DNA from: an uncultured Planctomycetaceae bacterium
GTDB taxonomy: Bacteria; Planctomycetota; Planctomycetia; Pirellulales; JACPPG01
Assembly (NCBI GenBank): GCA_945957305.1
Contig: CAMFLN010000100.1
Span: forward strand, 1 to 8,277
Direction of reading: 5' to 3'
Length of the DNA stretch: 8,277 bases
The position numbers and the translations under genes were made by a program. This document shows, one piece after another, positions 5,183 to 8,277 of this stretch (positions within the stretch are counted from its first letter, which is position 1; every line of letters starts with the position of its first letter). The notes below the pieces were generated by a model. The model saw only the letters and a program-made list of their open reading frames with translations. It did not search any database and was not told the origin of the DNA.

Positions 5183-7657
5183 ATGCGTGCATCGTCTGGT
5201 TCGAAACGGTGTCCAGCTCCTTGTGCCGGTCTACCGGTCGCTCGCTCGACCAAAAGCGTTTGGTGGCAGGGCATCCTATTGGTTTTGACCGGGGCTATGC
5301 TCCCCGGCGCGACGGCTTGGGCGAACGAACCGGCTGCCACTCCGCAAACAGAAGAGAAGCCTTCAGAGGCGACGGCTACAGAGGCGAAGCCTGCCGCAGC
5401 GGAAGCGGCTCCGGCAAAATCGGTCGGGGCATTCCTAGCCGCCGCGGCCAAGGCCAAGGACCAAGGCCCCGCGCCGGGCCATTCGAGCCATGGCGAAGCG
5501 TTCGACGAAGGGCCGCGCCAGGCTGCGTACCTGATGTCGGGCACCGGCAAGGTTCACCTGCCCGTGACTTCTGCCGTCGCGGGGGTGCAGCCGTTATTCG
5601 ACCAGGGAGTGGGCCAATTGCACGGCTTCTGGTATTTCGAGGCCGAACGTACTTTCCGACAGGCCGCGGCTCTCGATCCCGCGTGCGCCATGAACTATTG
5701 GGGCATGGCAATGGCCAACGTCAACAACGAGAAGCGGGCCAAGCAGTTCATCGAGAAAGCCGTCGCCGCCAAGGCCACGGCCAGCCCGCGCGAGGTGTTA
5801 TGGATCGACAGCCTGTCGGCGTTCTACGCGGCCGGCGACAAAGACGACAAGGGACGACGTCGTGAGCTGATCCGGGCGCTCGAAAGGATCGTGCAGGAAT
5901 ATCCTGACGAGCTCGAAGCGAAGGCGTTTTTGGCTTTGCAGATCTGGCTGAATTCGAGCAAGGGGCTGCCCATTAGCAGCCATCAGGCGGTGGACTCGCT
6001 GCTTTCCGAAGTTTTTGCAGCAGCGCCCATACACCCGGCCCATCATTACCGCATCCACTTGTGGGACAAGGAGAAACCGGCCCGCGCGATCGAGTCAGCG
6101 TCACGCTGCGGCGAATCGGCGCCGGCAATCGCGCATATGTGGCACATGCCGGGGCACATTTACTCGGGCTTGCATCGTTATGCCGAGGCGGCGTGGCAGC
6201 AAGAGGCTTCGGCCCGCGTTGATCACGCCCACATGATTCGCGACCGGATCTTGCCGGACCAGATTCACAACTACGCGCATAACAACGAGTGGCTGATTCG
6301 CGATTGGATTCACGTCGGCCGGGCGCGCGATGCCCTGGCCTTGGCCAAGAACATGCTCGAACTGCCGCGTCACCCGCAGTACAACGTGCCGAGCAAATCG
6401 AGCAGCTCGCAGTTCGGACGCGCGCGATTGTTCGACGTGCTGACGCGATACGAGATGTGGGACGAACTCGTGCAGTTGGCCGAGACCGCGTACCTGGAAG
6501 CGACGGACGTTCCGGCCGAGCAGGTCAAGCGGCTGCGCGCCCTGGGTGTGGCCCATGCGGCGCGTGGCGATACGGCCGCGGCTCAGGCGCACGTGGCGAC
6601 ATTGGAGGAAATGCTGGCCAAGGCCAAAGCCGCGCAAGCGGCCGCCGGGGACGAGGCTGAAAAGAAAGCGCGTGACGAGAAGAAATCCGACGAAGAGGTC
6701 ACCAAGGCCAAGAACGATGCCGTCGCCAAACAGGCAGGCGACATCAAGCCTCTCGAGGCCGCGCTGGGCGAGCTGAAGGGGCGGCTGGCTTTGGCCGCAG
6801 GGCAATTCGAGGTGGCCAAGTCAGAACTGGCCAAGGCGGACGACCTCGGCAAGGAGGTGCAATCGCAATTTGCAATGTTCATGGGGGATTGCGCCAAGGC
6901 CGAGCAATTGGCGCGTGAGGCCGTCGACAAGGGGCCGGGCGAAGCGCTGCCGCTGGCAAACCTGGTCGACATCGTGTGGCGAAGCGGCAAAACGGCCGAG
7001 GCGAAAGCCGAATTCGAAAAACTTCGCGCCTTGAGCGCGCCGTTCGATCTCGACACGCGGCCGTTTCAGCGGCTCATCCCCGTGGTACGAGACCTCGGCT
7101 TGTCGGACGATTGGCGCCTGCCCGCGACGACGGCGGCTGATTTTGGGCAGCGTCCGCCGCTCGACACGCTTGGCCCAGTGCGGTGGACTCCCTCGCCGGC
7201 CTTGGATTGGACCTTGGTGGATTCGCACGGCCAAGCAGTTTCGCTGCGAGATTTTGCCGGTAAGCCCGTCGTCGTCGTGTTCTACCTGGGATTTGGCTGC
7301 TTGCACTGTGTGGAGCAGCTCAAGGCGCTCGAACCGCTCACGGCGGAATTTGCCGCGGCCGGGATCTCGGTGATCGCGATTAGCACCGAGACGTCAGAGC
7401 AACTGACGTCAGCGCTGGCGAAGCGTACGGCCCATAGCGAGCCGGAGCCAAAATTTCCCATCGCAGTGGACCCGACGATGCAAGTCTTTCGGCAATATCG
7501 AGCGTTCGACGACTTCGAACAGGCGCCGCTGCATGGCACCTTCTTGATCGACAGTGCTGGACTGGTCCGCTGGCAGGACATTGGCCCTGAGCCGTTTATG
7601 GATCTGAAGTTCCTGCTGGCCGAGGCCAAACGGTTGCTTTCCCTCCCCAGCCCTTGA
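5183..7657 (+). CDS. Exported TPR protein with C-terminal CxxC thioredoxin-like (AhpC/TSA-type) domain
   Basis: This 824-residue protein joins three parts. A Sec signal peptide has its hydrophobic core at about 29-45 and probable cleavage after AWA (45-47), so the mature protein should be periplasmic or in the planctomycete paryphoplasm. A TPR-rich region follows (about 130-620); PLFDQGVGQLHGFWYFEAE (137-155) and AAALDPACAMNYWGMAMAN (161-179) match a bacterial TPR family whose members share HMPxHI and H-x-IH motifs. Histidines are dense at 284-292, 318-331, 348-350 and 363-366. An Ala/Lys/Glu-rich helical stretch (about 476-518) interrupts the repeats. The C-terminal redoxin domain (about 672-822) has FYLGFGCLHCVEQL with C706 and C709, then FPIAVD and HGTFLID. 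The Prx motif PxxxTxxC is absent, so thiol-disulfide exchange is likelier than classical peroxidase activity. ATG 5183 has GGAG at 5170-5173, a good ribosome site. It leads a likely operon with the SGNH gene 8 bases on. Substrate unknown. Confidence 0.9.
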   Translation: MRASSGSKRCPAPCAGLPVARSTKSVWWQGILLVLTGAMLPGATAWANEPAATPQTEEKPSEATATEAKPAAAEAAPAKSVGAFLAAAAKAKDQGPAPGHSSHGEAFDEGPRQAAYLMSGTGKVHLPVTSAVAGVQPLFDQGVGQLHGFWYFEAERTFRQAAALDPACAMNYWGMAMANVNNEKRAKQFIEKAVAAKATASPREVLWIDSLSAFYAAGDKDDKGRRRELIRALERIVQEYPDELEAKAFLALQIWLNSSKGLPISSHQAVDSLLSEVFAAAPIHPAHHYRIHLWDKEKPARAIESASRCGESAPAIAHMWHMPGHIYSGLHRYAEAAWQQEASARVDHAHMIRDRILPDQIHNYAHNNEWLIRDWIHVGRARDALALAKNMLELPRHPQYNVPSKSSSSQFGRARLFDVLTRYEMWDELVQLAETAYLEATDVPAEQVKRLRALGVAHAARGDTAAAQAHVATLEEMLAKAKAAQAAAGDEAEKKARDEKKSDEEVTKAKNDAVAKQAGDIKPLEAALGELKGRLALAAGQFEVAKSELAKADDLGKEVQSQFAMFMGDCAKAEQLAREAVDKGPGEALPLANLVDIVWRSGKTAEAKAEFEKLRALSAPFDLDTRPFQRLIPVVRDLGLSDDWRLPATTAADFGQRPPLDTLGPVRWTPSPALDWTLVDSHGQAVSLRDFAGKPVVVVFYLGFGCLHCVEQLKALEPLTAEFAAAGISVIAISTETSEQLTSALAKRTAHSEPEPKFPIAVDPTMQVFRQYRAFDDFEQAPLHGTFLIDSAGLVRWQDIGPEPFMDLKFLLAEAKRLLSLPSP

Positions 7658-7665
7658 TCGCTGTG

Positions 7666-8277
7666 ATGCAGATGCGTTTATTTCTCCTGCTGCCGTTCCT
7701 CCTGTGGCTGCCCTATGCGCGCGGCAGCGGGGCTGAACCGGTGCGCATTGTCTGCCTCGGGGACTCGGTCACCAAAGCCGTGCGGCCGGGCGTCGAGCCG
7801 GAGCAGACATTCTGCGCGCTGCTGGAAAAAAATCTGCAAGCTAAAGGAATCGCGATCGAGGTCATCAACGCGGGCGTGGGCGGGAATACCACGGCCGATG
7901 CCTTGCGCCGATTCGATCAGGACGTCCTTGCGCGACGCCCGCAGCACGTCGTGCTGATGTTCGGCTTGAACGACTCATGGATCGACGACGGCCGGACGGC
8001 GTCACGCCTGAGCGTGGAGGAATATCGCGAAAACCTGTTGCGCATGATCCGCACCCTGCGCAAGCAGCAGGTTGACGTTGTCGTCATGACACCGAATCCC
8101 GCCATCGCGCCGAAATACCCGCCCGAGCGCAATCGCACGCTGCAACCGTACATCGCGGCAGCGCGTAGCCTGGGGCAAGAGCCGGATTTGCACGTGACGG
8201 TCATTGACGTCTATCGGCAGTTTGCCGAGATGTCGATCGCAGGCGCCGATCTGAATGCCTATTTCACGGACGCCATG
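7666..8277 (+). CDS. SGNH/GDSL-type hydrolase, 3'-truncated by window edge
   Basis: This is a secreted hydrolase of the SGNH superfamily, whose members deacylate lipids, acetylated sugars or other esters. The frame stays open to base 8277. Counting from ATG 7672, residues 1-21 form a Sec signal peptide (MRLFLLLPFLLWLPYARGSGA). Block I is CLGDSVT (28-34), with the nucleophile expected at S32. Block II is NAGVGGNTT (66-74), supplying the oxyanion Gly and possibly the Asn of the SGNH set; block III is MFGLNDSW (96-103), the GxND motif. Near the edge, YFTDAM (197-202) should begin block V (DxxH), with D200 as triad Asp and the catalytic His encoded by the first codon beyond the window. Start choice is uncertain: GTG 7663, ATG 7666 and ATG 7672 are all in frame and none has a good Shine-Dalgarno. 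The gene begins 8 bases after the stop of the TPR-thioredoxin gene, so joint transcription is likely. Acyl substrate cannot be told. Confidence 0.9.
   Translation, partial: MQMRLFLLLPFLLWLPYARGSGAEPVRIVCLGDSVTKAVRPGVEPEQTFCALLEKNLQAKGIAIEVINAGVGGNTTADALRRFDQDVLARRPQHVVLMFGLNDSWIDDGRTASRLSVEEYRENLLRMIRTLRKQQVDVVVMTPNPAIAPKYPPERNRTLQPYIAAARSLGQEPDLHVTVIDVYRQFAEMSIAGADLNAYFTDAM

Noticed and set aside
6101..6805. 234-codon open frame on the minus strand
   Set aside because: It is antisense to the TPR region, whose plus-strand frame has clear family motifs and a ribosome site; the reverse frame has none.

Overview
The window looks like chromosomal DNA of a GC-rich bacterium, most likely a planctomycete of the Pirellulales type. 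This is inferred from gene style only: an oversized prepilin-like protein ending in the DxDxDG-rich tail common in planctomycete pseudopilins, a GH2-like protein of unknown purpose, a secreted TPR-thioredoxin fusion, an SGNH hydrolase, short gene strings and mostly weak Shine-Dalgarno signals. No rRNA, tRNA, CRISPR array, transposase, integrase or phage gene is visible.

Layout. At 1-451 (+) is the 3' part of a hypoxanthine phosphoribosyltransferase gene. A 74-base gap leads to a complete GT4 family glycosyltransferase (526-1626, +). It converges, with only 8 bases between the stops, on a two-gene minus-strand unit. Read in its own direction, that unit holds a long prepilin-like / pseudopilin protein (4764-2833) and then, 16 bases later, a 393-residue GH2-like sugar-binding-fold protein (2816-1635). 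The second gene contains two short heptanucleotide repeat arrays that are translated in frame. About 420 non-coding bases (4765-5182) separate this unit from a divergent plus-strand pair: an 824-residue exported TPR protein with a C-terminal CxxC thioredoxin-like domain (5183-7657), and an SGNH/GDSL hydrolase (from 7666) cut off by the window end.

How the genes work together. The two left-hand genes are a purine-salvage enzyme and a sugar transferase with no evident link. The minus-strand pair is probably co-transcribed, but the role of a GH2-like protein next to a pseudopilin is unclear. The right-hand pair encodes two exported proteins and is probably co-transcribed; it may do periplasmic or surface redox and ester-hydrolysis work.

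Most unusual points: the TPR-thioredoxin fusion, with clustered histidines that could bind metal; the heptanucleotide arrays, which are free of stop codons in all six frames; the apparently non-catalytic GH2-like protein; and the calcium-loop-like acidic repeats in the pseudopilin. I do not see an unmistakable new multi-gene system. The TPR-thioredoxin/SGNH pair is the best candidate for something undescribed.
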